A stretch of 5,535 bases of DNA from DATBDM01 sp034664425 (GCA_034664425.1 JAXDHR010000065.1:1-5535), one strand, 5' to 3'. Shown: positions 1-5,535, counted from the stretch's first letter. The notes: generated by a model not told the origin, from the letters alone. Translations and numbers: made by a program.

Positions 1-83
1 CTAGACGCTCGCCGCGAGCCGGTGATTCAGCCGGCCAACCCGAGGCCTTCGCGCGCAAGCTGCGCGCCGTCCTCGGCAACGGC

Positions 84-446
84 TTAGCTCTTGGCGTATT
101 CCTCCGCCGCTCGCGACTCGAACTCGAATCCGACGAACCGCTCATCCCCGACCACCCACGCTTCGTGGCCGGGCTCGATGACGTACGCGTCGCCGGCACT
201 GATCTCGAGCTCGGTGCCGTCCTCGTGCTTGATGGCCAGCCGGCCGGACTGGACGACGCCGACATGGCGAGCCTGGCAGCTCTCGGTGCCGGCGACGGGC
301 TTGACGCATTCCGACCAGCGCCACCCGGGCTCGAGAGTCATCCGTGCGGCTGTCGTTCCACCCATACGCACGACGTCGACCTGCGTCTTGTCCGGCGTCC
401 TCGTCTCGTCAGGCGAATCGAAGTCGCGTGATTCCACACCGGCCAC
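84..446 (-). CDS. Cupin-domain protein, 120 aa, small beta-barrel
   Basis: A single-domain cupin. The core is visible in residues about 30-112: a conserved GWRWSECVKP segment (41-50), then a strand with H61 leading to a VVQSGRL turn (64-70), then the second cupin motif GDAYVIEPGHEAWVVGDE (85-102) with H94. The protein ends in EEYAKS before a TAA stop. It looks like a family of short actinobacterial cupins of unknown substrate; I do not recognise a specific enzyme. The same frame stays open for about 100 more codons upstream, but that part overlaps the preceding gene in another frame. I chose the GTG at 446-444 because GAGAGGAGAC sits 4 nt before it and the protein then begins with the VESRDFDSPDETRTPDK segment typical of the family. 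Few obvious metal-binding histidines are present, so it may be a sensor or binding protein rather than an enzyme. Its leader is a near copy of that of the gene upstream. Confidence 0.85.
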   Translation of the reverse strand: MAGVESRDFDSPDETRTPDKTQVDVVRMGGTTAARMTLEPGWRWSECVKPVAGTESCQARHVGVVQSGRLAIKHEDGTELEISAGDAYVIEPGHEAWVVGDERFVGFEFESRAAEEYAKS

Positions 447-448
447 GG

Positions 449-505
449 CCGTCTCCTCTCGTCGATCCCCCAAGATCCTCGCGCTCTCCGGGTGGGCAAT
501 GCAAG
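449..505 (-). repeat. Leader repeat copy A, upstream of the cupin gene
   Basis: Copy A of a duplicated 5' leader. Positions 449-467 are identical to 804-822; read on the minus strand the 19 bases are GATCGACGAGAGGAGACGG. After a short unalignable spacer of 4 bases, 472-504 matches 829-861 at 24 of 33 positions. The 19-bp block contains the ribosome binding site and places it 4 nt from the GTG start, as in the other copy. It fills most of the 73-nt gap between the two genes. Whether it carries a promoter is unclear: I see no convincing -10/-35 pair. Confidence 0.75.
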
Positions 506-519
506 TCCTGCTGCTCGCA

Positions 520-801
520 TTAGAGCGCGCGCTCGACCTTGAGCTCGCCTGTGTCCACCGAGACGCGGCTGCCGGGTGTCTCTGACGCATCCATCGCGGC
601 GAACGTGTCGGCGCCCGTCCGCAGGTTCTCCTCGTTGTCGAAGAACTGCAGGACGACGGCGGTGCCCTGCGCTTCGTCGAAGACCAGCTGGAGCTTCTTG
701 ATCGGCACCCCGGGAGGCGGGCCGGTCTCCTCGATCCTCGCGGCAAGCGACTCCACGCGCTCCGCCGTCACATCGGTGAACCGCACCACGCGGACGAACA
801 C
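520..801 (-). CDS. Small dimeric alpha-beta-barrel-like protein, 93 aa, unknown function
   Basis: A short acidic protein with the beta-alpha-beta-beta-alpha-beta order expected of a ferredoxin-like, dimeric alpha-beta-barrel fold. It has a strand VFVRVVRFTD (1-10), a helix TAERVESLAARIEE (12-25), a strand IKKLQLVFDE (34-43), a strand GTAVVLQFFDNEENL (46-60), a helix to about residue 70, and a final strand SRVSVDTGELKVERA (78-92). Proteins of this shape include antibiotic-biosynthesis-monooxygenase-like and stress-response barrel families, but I see no catalytic signature and assign no reaction. I chose the GTG at 801-799 rather than the upstream in-frame start at 888 because AGGAGAC lies 4 nt before it and the protein then starts directly on a beta strand. 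It is followed by a cupin gene 73 nt downstream that carries a copy of this gene's leader, so the two are probably co-expressed. Confidence 0.75.
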   Translation of the reverse strand: MFVRVVRFTDVTAERVESLAARIEETGPPPGVPIKKLQLVFDEAQGTAVVLQFFDNEENLRTGADTFAAMDASETPGSRVSVDTGELKVERAL

Positions 802-803
802 GA

Positions 804-862
804 CCGTCTCCTCTCGTCGATCGACCGGAACATCCTCTCGCTTTCGGGGATGAGACTGCAAC
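804..862 (-). repeat. Leader repeat copy B, upstream of the alpha-beta-barrel gene
   Basis: Copy B of the duplicated leader, in front of the 801-520 gene. It shares an exact 19-bp block (804-822) with 449-467 and a diverged 33-bp block (829-861) with 472-504. The exact block covers the Shine-Dalgarno sequence and the bases just before it. On the minus strand the far end of both copies begins with TTGCA. Conservation is highest next to the start codon, suggesting either selection on translation initiation or an old duplication whose distal part has drifted. Confidence 0.75.
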
Positions 863-901
863 CGCATTCCACGACGGCAGCAGTCCACGTCGACGGGGGA
901 G

Positions 902-920
902 GCGCGCTAGCCGAGCGTGC
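902..920 (-). terminator. Possible hairpin after the dehydrogenase gene
   Basis: Arms at 902-908 and 914-920 pair at 6 of 7 positions around a 5-base loop, beginning 8 nt after the dehydrogenase stop codon. There is no U-tract on the minus-strand transcript, so this is at best a weak or factor-dependent terminator. Its position is right for separating the P450 operon from the two small genes downstream. Confidence 0.25.
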
Positions 921-927
921 GAATCCG

Positions 928-1881
928 CTATGAGCCCCGGGTCGCGCCCAGCCCGATCCGGCCGACCGCCGAGCTCAACTGCTCGACGCTGCGCTGAAGC
1001 TGATCGCGCTCGTCATCGGACATCGGTGGCTCGAACACGGACATCGCGCCTTCGCGACCCACGACGGTCGGCAGCGCCAGCGTGACGCCGTACCGCTCCT
1101 GGTAGGTCGCGATCGGGAGGACGACCCGCTCGTCGCGCAGCACCGCGTCCGCCAGGCGCGCGCAGGCGATGCCGATGCCGTACTGGCTCGCATCGTTGCC
1201 GTCGATGATGCTGATGTTCGCGTAGCGAACGTCGGCCTCGACGCCCTCGCGGAGCGTTTCGAACGCTTGACCGCGCTCGGCGCACGCGTCCTGCACGGGC
1301 GTTCCCGCGACCCGTGCCGAGGACCAGAGCAGTACTTCCGAGGTCCCATGCTCGCCGATGACCATCGCGTCGACCGATTCCGGGCTGACGCCGAAACGCT
1401 GCGCGATATGCACACGAAGGCGCAGGCTGTCGATGAGCGTGCCGGTGCTGAAGACACGGTCGTGCCCGACCAGGTGGCGCGTCAGGTCGGCGAGCGGATC
1501 AGGCGGATCCGTCACCACCATCAGGACGGCGTCCGGAGCCGCGGCCGAGATCTGGGGCAGGATCTCCTCGTAGACGGGGACGTTGACGTCGAGCAGCCTC
1601 AGCCGGCCGTTCGCATCGCTGCGGTCCGTGGCGCCGCCGCTCTTCTCGTTGACCCCGGCCGTGATCATGACCAGGTCGGCGTCCGCGAGGTCGTCATAGG
1701 ACCCGTCGCGGATGTCGACCGTCGACAGCAGCGGCGTCCCGTATCGCATATCCGTCGCGACCGCCGCAGCGCGTTGGCGATCGCGATCGACGAGCACGAT
1801 GTCGCGGGCGGTTCCGCAGTGAAGCAGCGACAAGGCACAGGCCGACCCGACGGCTCCCGCGCCGACGATCCCGACTTTCAT
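928..1881 (-). CDS. Lactate/malate dehydrogenase family NAD-dependent oxidoreductase, 317 aa
   Basis: A 2-hydroxyacid dehydrogenase of the LDH/MDH fold with normal length. Visible landmarks are the Rossmann GAGAVG (7-12), the acidic D32 after the second strand that favours NAD over NADP, the pair D151/R154 in GTLIDSLR (LDH Asp168/Arg171), and the catalytic H178 in GEHGTSE (LDH His195). Two features depart from classical LDH: the substrate loop is longer (NEKSGGATDRSDANGR, 78-93), and the usual Asn in the (S/A)NPVD motif is Asp125 in VTDPPDP. S232 replaces the usual Thr246. The substrate therefore cannot be called lactate or malate with confidence. ATG at 1881-1879 was chosen because the protein starts directly at the first Rossmann strand and GGAAG lies 8 nt upstream. 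Its ATG overlaps the upstream reductase frame's stop (ATGA), so it is probably translationally coupled and the last gene of the P450 operon. It may oxidise an alcohol or hydroxy acid made by the P450; that is inference. Confidence 0.88.
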   Translation of the reverse strand: MKVGIVGAGAVGSACALSLLHCGTARDIVLVDRDRQRAAAVATDMRYGTPLLSTVDIRDGSYDDLADADLVMITAGVNEKSGGATDRSDANGRLRLLDVNVPVYEEILPQISAAAPDAVLMVVTDPPDPLADLTRHLVGHDRVFSTGTLIDSLRLRVHIAQRFGVSPESVDAMVIGEHGTSEVLLWSSARVAGTPVQDACAERGQAFETLREGVEADVRYANISIIDGNDASQYGIGIACARLADAVLRDERVVLPIATYQERYGVTLALPTVVGREGAMSVFEPPMSDDERDQLQRSVEQLSSAVGRIGLGATRGS

Positions 1882-3082
1882 GCTGGGGACTTCCGCGAGA
1901 GGCATGACGAGGATCGTGTCGGCGAGGCCGCGGCGGTTCGCCTGTCCCGACGGCCGGGTCGGCCTGACCCTCGCCCTAGGACTTGCGCCACACCCGGGGC
2001 CACGGTCGACCACGGAGGTGCCGCCGCGACCACTGCCCGAGCGTCCCGCACGGCCCGCGCCATGTTGATGGCCACCGCCCCGCAGACGACTCCGCCGCGG
2101 CCGTAGAACGCGACGAGTCTGCGGGCCTCGAGGGATCCCTCGGCGATGACGAAACTGTCCGCTCCACTGGGTGTGCCGTAGATCTGGAGCTTCGGGTCGT
2201 ACTGGTCGGACCAGATGTAGGGCACCGGTACGAATGGCCTGGGGCGCTCACCGGAGAGGATGTTCTCCGCCACTGCGATGCCCTGCTCGGCGGCGTTCGT
2301 CCGATGCTCGAGCCGCAACCGCGTCCCGAGCGTGTCGTGCACCCAGGAGGCGACGTCGCCGGCCGCCCATACGCCAGGCGCTGCCTGGCAGCTGCGGTCA
2401 CACAGGACGCCGTCGCCGACCGCGATACCGCTGCCGGCCAGCCATTCCACGTTGGGCAGCGATCCGATCGCGATCAGCACCACGTCCGCGTCGAGCACCG
2501 ATCCGTCCGCCAGCCGAACGCCCGTGACCCGTCCGCCGGCTGCCAGTACCTCGCTGACCCGCGTGCCCGCCAGGACTCGAACGCCGCGCCGGCGATGGAC
2601 ATCGAGCAGCAACGCTCCGAGGTCGGCGCCGAGGACGTCGGACAGCGGAGCCTGCAGGTCGGACACCAGCGTCACCTGGGCGCCGGCCGAGCTGGCCACC
2701 GACGCCACCTCGGCGCCGAGAAGATCGCTTCCGAGCCGGGCAGTCGGCGCGGACGCACGCCGGTTGCGACCACCAGTTCGTCGTAGGAGACCGCGCTCCC
2801 GTCGTCGAGCTCGACCTTCCGCGCGATCGGATCGACGCCGGTCGCGCGCGTCCCCAGCCGGAGATCCACGTCGTAGCCGGCGAGCATCGATTCGTTGCAC
2901 AGCCGCGCGCGCTCCTCCGGCCATGCGCCAGCCAGGATCTCCTTCGACAGCGGAGGTCGATCGTAGGGAAGCTCCGTTTCCTCGCCGACCAGCGTGATCC
3001 GACCGTCGAACCCCTCCAACCGCAACGTCTCCACGACGGAGAGTCCAGCCGCGGACGCGCCGACGACAGCCACGCCGCTCAC
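1878..3082 (-). pseudogene. FAD-dependent ferredoxin reductase, frameshifted with an internal deletion
   Basis: A pyridine-nucleotide-disulfide-type reductase that would pass electrons from NAD(P)H to the neighbouring ferredoxin. The first frame (3082 to about 2729) carries the FAD motif VVGASAAG (6-13), ELPYDRPPLSKEIL (37-50) and VVATGVRPRRLPGSE (104-118), then turns to nonsense and stops at 2672. A second frame picks up at about 2732 with GSDLLGAEVASVA and runs on with GVWAAGDVA (second FAD motif), LEHRTNAAEQG and YIWSDQYDPKLQ, all hallmarks of this family. About 30 residues between LPGSE and the NAD-binding GxGxxG are missing, so the break is a deletion of a length not divisible by three, not a simple indel. 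The surviving motif reads GSDLLG, with Asp where Gly is usual. The GTG start overlaps the MarR stop (GTGA). The last 33 or so codons (1979-1881) look non-native, yet the stop forms ATGA with the dehydrogenase start. A sequencing or assembly error cannot be excluded. Confidence 0.82.
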
Positions 3083-3543
3083 CGGCTCGTCCCGCGCTGA
3101 AGGACGGTGACCAGTTGCGCCAGCGTCTCGGTCGCGGTGGCGAGCGCCTCGACCTGTTCGTCGGGCAACCCGGCCAGGTGGGCGCTGAGCGTCGCGCGTG
3201 CGTGCGCGCGGTAGTCCTCGAGCGCGACGCTCCCTGCCGGGGCCAGGTTGACCAGGACGACTCGTCCGTCGCCGGCGTGGCGCTCGCGGCTGACCAGACC
3301 CTCCTGTTCGAGGCGCTGGACCAGCTGGGTCATCGTCGGCTGCTTGAAACCCTCGAGCTCCGCCAGCTCCGTGATCCGCCGCGGACCGTCGCTCAGGGTG
3401 CTCAGCAGACCCACTTCGGTGCGCGAGAGCTCGCCACCGAGCTGGCTGGCGAGCCGCCGCGCGAGCAAGGAGAGACGCGTCAGCAGCTGACTCGAGACAT
3501 AGGCGATCCGCTCCGAGCGCTCCGATCGACGACTCTCTGTCAC
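3079..3543 (-). CDS. MarR-family transcriptional regulator, 154 aa
   Basis: A winged-helix DNA-binding protein of normal MarR length. An N-terminal dimerisation helix (about 11-38) is followed by the winged helix: TEVGLLSTL (42-50), RRITELAELEGF (56-67), the recognition helix QPTMTQLVQRLEQEG (68-82), and the wing ending in GDGRVVLVNL (91-100). A C-terminal helix pair (about 107-150) completes the dimer interface. MarR proteins usually repress their own operon or neighbours and release DNA on binding a small phenolic or lipophilic ligand. I chose the GTG at 3543-3541 because it overlaps the ferredoxin stop codon (GTGA) and no coding-like sequence precedes it in this frame. Its own stop overlaps the reductase start in the same way. 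Sitting inside the P450 operon, it probably controls that operon in response to the P450 substrate or product; that role is inferred. Confidence 0.9.
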   Translation of the reverse strand: MTESRRSERSERIAYVSSQLLTRLSLLARRLASQLGGELSRTEVGLLSTLSDGPRRITELAELEGFKQPTMTQLVQRLEQEGLVSRERHAGDGRVVLVNLAPAGSVALEDYRAHARATLSAHLAGLPDEQVEALATATETLAQLVTVLQRGTSR

Positions 3544-3746
3544 GGGCACGCGCTCGTCCTGACGCTGATGGCTCGCGCGGGGCAGAGCGCGGCGGCGCGA
3601 CGCACGGCGTCGTGAAGCTCGGCCGGCGGGCTGTCGTCCAGCAGGAAGACGATGCCGTCCTCCTCGCGCTGGTCGAACACGGCGCCGGCGGCGATCACGC
3701 ATTGGCCCGACGCGACGCATCTGTCCTGGTCGACGATCACTCGCAT
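3540..3746 (-). CDS. [3Fe-4S] ferredoxin, P450 redox partner, 68 aa
   Basis: A small acidic ferredoxin of the type paired with bacterial class I P450s. It has three cysteines in the [3Fe-4S] arrangement: C10-x5-C16 (CVASGQC) and C55 followed by Pro (LCPARAI). The site where a fourth cluster ligand would sit in [4Fe-4S] relatives (C-x2-x-x2-C) is S13, so only three cysteines are available. The N-terminal strand MRVIVDQDRC and the segment GAVFDQREEDGIVFLLDD (21-38) are typical of the family. ATG at 3746-3744 is preceded by AGGAGAC with a 5-nt spacer. It starts 14 nt after the P450 stop, and its own stop overlaps the MarR start. It should deliver single electrons from the reductase to the P450 heme; the cognate reductase gene two positions downstream is broken. 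Confidence 0.93.
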   Translation of the reverse strand: MRVIVDQDRCVASGQCVIAAGAVFDQREEDGIVFLLDDSPPAELHDAVRRAAALCPARAISVRTSACP

Positions 3747-3760
3747 GCGGAGTCTCCTGT

Positions 3761-4972
3761 TCAGAACGTGACGGGGAGCTCGTACACCCCGTAGACGATG
3801 GAGTCGTGCTTGAACGGGATCTGCTCGAGCGGCACCGCCAGGCGTAGGCCGGGCAGCCGCCGGTAGAGGGTCCCGTAGACGATCTGCAGCTCGACGCGCG
3901 CGAGCGGCTGGCCGAGGCACGCGTGTACGCCGAAGCCGAACGCGAGGTGCCCGCGCGCGTCGCGACGGACGTCGAGCCGGTCGGCGTCGGAGAACGCATC
4001 CTCGTCGCGGTTGGCCGCCTCGCCGGCCAGGACGATCCCGTCGCCGGCGCGGATCGTCTGGCCCTCGATCTCGATGTCCTGGAGGGCGACCCGGCGGCGT
4101 CCCGACTGGACGATGGTCAGGTAGCGCAGCAGCTCCTCGACTGCGCCGGCGATCAGCGCGGGATCGCCGGCGTCGCGCAGGGCGGCGAGCTGGTCGGGGT
4201 GCTCGAGCAGCGCGAGGGTGCCCAGCGCGATCATGTTGGCCGTGGTCTCATGACCGGCGATCAGCAGCAGCACGGCGGTCAGCGCCGCCTCGCGCCGCGA
4301 CAGCTCGCCAGTAGTGACGTGCTCAGCGGCCAGTCTGGACAGAAGGTCGTCGGCGGGCTCGGCGAGCTTGTCCGCGATGACCCCCTCGAGGTACTCGGTC
4401 AGTTCGCCGTGGGCCGCGATCACCCGCTCGACCGACTCGTCGCGACTGACGAGGACTCGGGCGCGGCGCTGGAAGAAGTCGTGATCGGCGTAGGGCACTC
4501 CGAGCAGATGGCAGATGACTAGCGACGGCACGGGCAGCGCGAACGCCTGGACCAGGTCGACTGGCCGCGGGCCGGCCAGCAGCGCATCGATCTGCTCGTC
4601 CACGATCCGCTGGATCGACGGACGCAGCGCCTCGACGCGCCGGATCGTGAACGTCCCCGTCACCATCCGCCGCAGCCTGGCGTGGTCCGGGTCGTCCATG
4701 CCGATGAAGCTCGGCGCCCGCGTCCGGCGTGCGTGTGCTCCCGCGCTGATGTGGGGATACCCGGCACGCCGCGCGTCGGCGCTGACGCGCGGATCGGCGA
4801 GGACGGCGCGCAGATCCGCGTGACGCGTGATCAGCCACGGGGTGCTGCCGTCCCACAACCGGACCCGGGAGACCGGCGCGAGCGTGCGCAGTGCCGGCGG
4901 CGGATCGAACGGGCATCCGGCTGCCCTCGCCATCGGGTACTCCGGAATCGTCGACGCTCGGCTGGTGGCCAC
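3761..4972 (-). CDS. Cytochrome P450, CYP105-like, 403 aa
   Basis: A soluble bacterial class I P450 monooxygenase, which inserts one oxygen atom from O2 into an organic substrate. All core motifs are intact: the I-helix AGHETT (239-244) with the oxygen-activating acid/Thr pair, the K-helix E280-L-L-R283, and the heme loop FGFGVHACLG (345-354) with C352 as axial ligand. The N-terminal YPMARAAGCPFDPPP (12-26) and the VRLWDGSTPWLITR stretch (37-50) resemble the CYP105 group, known for broad substrate range and for oxidation of xenobiotics and natural products; family assignment needs identity values I cannot compute. There is no signal or membrane segment. The GTG at 4972-4970 is supported by GAGGAGAC with a 5-nt spacer. 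It is first in a tight operon with a ferredoxin (14-nt gap), a MarR regulator and a reductase. The substrate is unknown. Confidence 0.95.
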   Translation of the reverse strand: MATSRASTIPEYPMARAAGCPFDPPPALRTLAPVSRVRLWDGSTPWLITRHADLRAVLADPRVSADARRAGYPHISAGAHARRTRAPSFIGMDDPDHARLRRMVTGTFTIRRVEALRPSIQRIVDEQIDALLAGPRPVDLVQAFALPVPSLVICHLLGVPYADHDFFQRRARVLVSRDESVERVIAAHGELTEYLEGVIADKLAEPADDLLSRLAAEHVTTGELSRREAALTAVLLLIAGHETTANMIALGTLALLEHPDQLAALRDAGDPALIAGAVEELLRYLTIVQSGRRRVALQDIEIEGQTIRAGDGIVLAGEAANRDEDAFSDADRLDVRRDARGHLAFGFGVHACLGQPLARVELQIVYGTLYRRLPGLRLAVPLEQIPFKHDSIVYGVYELPVTF

Positions 4973-4985
4973 GGTGTGTCTCCTC
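4973..4985 (-). promoter_or_regulatory. Ribosome binding site deciding the P450 GTG start
   Basis: On the minus strand, GAGGAG (4985-4980) followed by AC and five further bases leads to GTG. The next in-frame candidate, ATG for M14, would remove part of the N-terminal segment shared with CYP105-type proteins. The same GGAGAC core precedes the ferredoxin, the 93-aa protein and the 84-446 cupin, at 4-5 nt from each start. Confidence 0.7.
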
Positions 4986-5015
4986 GTTCTCTTGCATCAC
5001 CAACCTATGTAGATC

Positions 5016-5031
5016 GCCGATGGAAATCGGC
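5016..5031. promoter_or_regulatory. Inverted repeat upstream of the P450 operon, candidate operator
   Basis: GCCGAT-GGAA-ATCGGC is a perfect 6-bp-arm inverted repeat with a 4-base spacer, 43 bp upstream of the P450 start codon. An extra ATCG at 5013-5016 overlaps its edge. It is the clearest dyad in the 116-bp gap that should hold the operon promoter, and its 16-bp span is compatible with a MarR-dimer site. I could not find a convincing -10/-35 pair beside it, so the operator role is inference. Confidence 0.35.
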
Positions 5032-5055
5032 TGGACGGGGGAACAGCTGATTCGC

Positions 5056-5074
5056 GCCTCCGGCCAGCCGAGGC
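5056..5074 (-). terminator. Hairpin downstream of the 5448-5089 cupin gene
   Basis: A stem of seven base pairs with one bulged base and a 4-base loop lies 15 nt after the cupin stop codon in its direction of transcription. All pairs but one are G-C. No T-run follows, as is common for actinobacterial hairpin terminators. It would separate the cupin transcript from the P450 operon. Confidence 0.35.
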
Positions 5075-5088
5075 TCCCGAGCCGGTGC

Positions 5089-5448
5089 TCAGATCGTTCG
5101 CTCGGACGCGGTGAGCTCGCCGCCGGCGTCGCCGGTGTTGATCGTGCCCCTCGGCTCGATCAGCAGCACGTGGGCCTCCTCGTCGGCTCTCGGGCAGTGC
5201 TCGACACCGCGTGGAACGACGAACAGCTCGCCTGCCGAGAGCTCGATGTCGCGGTCGCGCAGCTGGATGGTCAGCCGGCCGGACAGCACGAGGAAGAAGT
5301 CGTCGGTGTCGTCGTGCGTGTGCCAGACGAACTCGCCGTGAGCCTTGACGACGGCGAGCTTGTAGTCGTTGAGGTAGCCGACGATCCCCGGCTGGAACGG
5401 CGCGTCGAGACGCGCGAGCTTCTCGGCGAGATTGACCTTGGTCTCCAT
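5089..5448 (-). CDS. Cupin-domain protein with HxH metal motif, 119 aa
   Basis: A single-domain cupin of the small RmlC-like type. Motif 1 is G38-x4-H43-x-H45-x4-D50-x6-G57 (WHTHDDTDDFFLVLSG); the acidic metal ligand is Asp where Glu is usual. Motif 2 is GELFVVPRGVEHCP (73-86) with H84 as third histidine. A helical start METKVNLAEKLARLD and a tail NTGDAGGELTASERTI flank the barrel; both are typical of a widespread short cupin family annotated only as cupin-domain protein. The metal site looks complete, so a dioxygenase, isomerase or ligand-binding role is possible, but no substrate is known. I chose ATG 5448-5446 from the family-like N-terminus; a GTG six codons upstream (5466) is also in frame, and neither has a clear ribosome binding site. 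It shares no close sequence resemblance with the 84-446 cupin beyond the fold. Confidence 0.9.
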   Translation of the reverse strand: METKVNLAEKLARLDAPFQPGIVGYLNDYKLAVVKAHGEFVWHTHDDTDDFFLVLSGRLTIQLRDRDIELSAGELFVVPRGVEHCPRADEEAHVLLIEPRGTINTGDAGGELTASERTI

Positions 5449-5484
5449 CGCCAGAGGCTGCCACACCGGCGCGACGCCCCAGGC

Positions 5485-5535
5485 TCAGGGCGACCGGGCG
5501 ATGCCGAGCGAGTCCGCGCCCATGGGCTTCGGCGT
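5485..5535 (-). CDS. Possible C-terminal end of an unidentified gene (partial)
   Basis: From the right edge the minus strand reads TPKPMGADSLGIARSP followed by TGA at 5487-5485. All 16 codons end in G or C, unlike the other two frames here, which favours a real coding tail. The cupin start lies 36 nt downstream, so the two could share a transcript. Sixteen residues are too few to name a family. Confidence 0.35.
   Translation of the reverse strand, partial: TPKPMGADSLGIARSP

Noticed and set aside
1..83. Coding tail or hairpin (arms 18-22 and 31-35) at the left edge
   Set aside because: More than one frame looks coding-like over this short stretch, none can be anchored, and the hairpin has only five base pairs.
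447..746. N-terminal extension of the 84-446 cupin to a start at 746
   Set aside because: The extra residues are Arg/Ser-rich and overlap the 520-801 gene in another frame. The GTG at 446 has a strong ribosome binding site.
856..861. TTGCAG (and TTGCAT at 499-504) as -35 boxes
   Set aside because: No -10-like hexamer occurs 16-19 bases downstream in either leader.
1882..2013. N-terminal extension of the dehydrogenase (start at 2013, or ATG at 1905)
   Set aside because: LDH-fold enzymes begin at the first Rossmann strand, which starts at ATG 1881 with GGAAG upstream. The upstream ATG has no ribosome binding site.
1267..2106. Long plus-strand open frame (279 codons), with others at 1983-2786 and 3923-4522
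   Set aside because: They lie antisense to well-supported genes and give low-complexity Arg/Asp-rich products with no family features. Long antisense frames are expected in very GC-rich coding DNA.
2720..2735. Programmed ribosomal frameshift joining the two reductase halves
   Set aside because: No slippery heptamer is visible, and about 30 conserved residues are missing, which a frameshift would not restore.
3544..3999. Longer MarR protein starting at 3999
   Set aside because: The extension runs antisense-like through the ferredoxin and P450 genes with nonsense composition. GTG 3543 with its GTGA overlap gives normal family length.
4992..5003. TTGCATCACCAA as a MarR operator
   Set aside because: Only the outer TTG/CAA are symmetric, 6 of 12 positions, which is too weak.

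Overview
The window is very GC-rich, with G or C in most third codon positions, frequent GTG starts and tight gene packing. This fits a high-GC actinobacterium, for example a Streptomyces-like or Solirubrobacter-like lineage; the sequence alone does not fix the taxon. Every gene I can support lies on the minus strand, so transcription runs from high to low coordinates.

Layout in transcription order: (1) 5535-5485, a possible C-terminal tail of a gene that enters from outside. (2) 5448-5089, a small cupin protein, followed by a hairpin. (3) 5088-4973, a non-coding gap with a 6-bp-arm inverted repeat upstream of the next gene. (4) 4972-3761, a cytochrome P450 resembling the CYP105 group. (5) 3746-3540, a [3Fe-4S] ferredoxin. 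(6) 3543-3079, a MarR-family regulator. (7) 3082-1878, an FAD-dependent ferredoxin reductase broken by an internal deletion plus frameshift. (8) 1881-928, a lactate/malate-dehydrogenase-family oxidoreductase with an unusual active site. (9) 801-520, a small protein that looks like a dimeric alpha-beta barrel. (10) 446-84, a second, unrelated cupin. Positions 1-83 hold nothing I can assign.

Genes 4 to 8 look like one operon. The P450-ferredoxin gap is 14 nt, and the next three junctions are 4-base start/stop overlaps (GTGA, GTGA, ATGA). P450, ferredoxin and reductase form a class I electron-transfer chain: NAD(P)H to FAD reductase to ferredoxin to P450 heme. The embedded MarR protein is the likely ligand-responsive regulator. 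The dehydrogenase could act on an alcohol or hydroxy acid made by the P450, but that is inference from position. The reductase has lost the segment leading into its NAD(P)H-binding Rossmann motif, so as written the chain lacks a working reductase in this locus, unless the defect is a sequencing or assembly error.

The last two genes (9 and 10) encode unrelated proteins but share a duplicated leader of about 57-59 bp containing an identical 19-bp block over the ribosome binding site. This suggests shared expression control or duplication of a leader segment.
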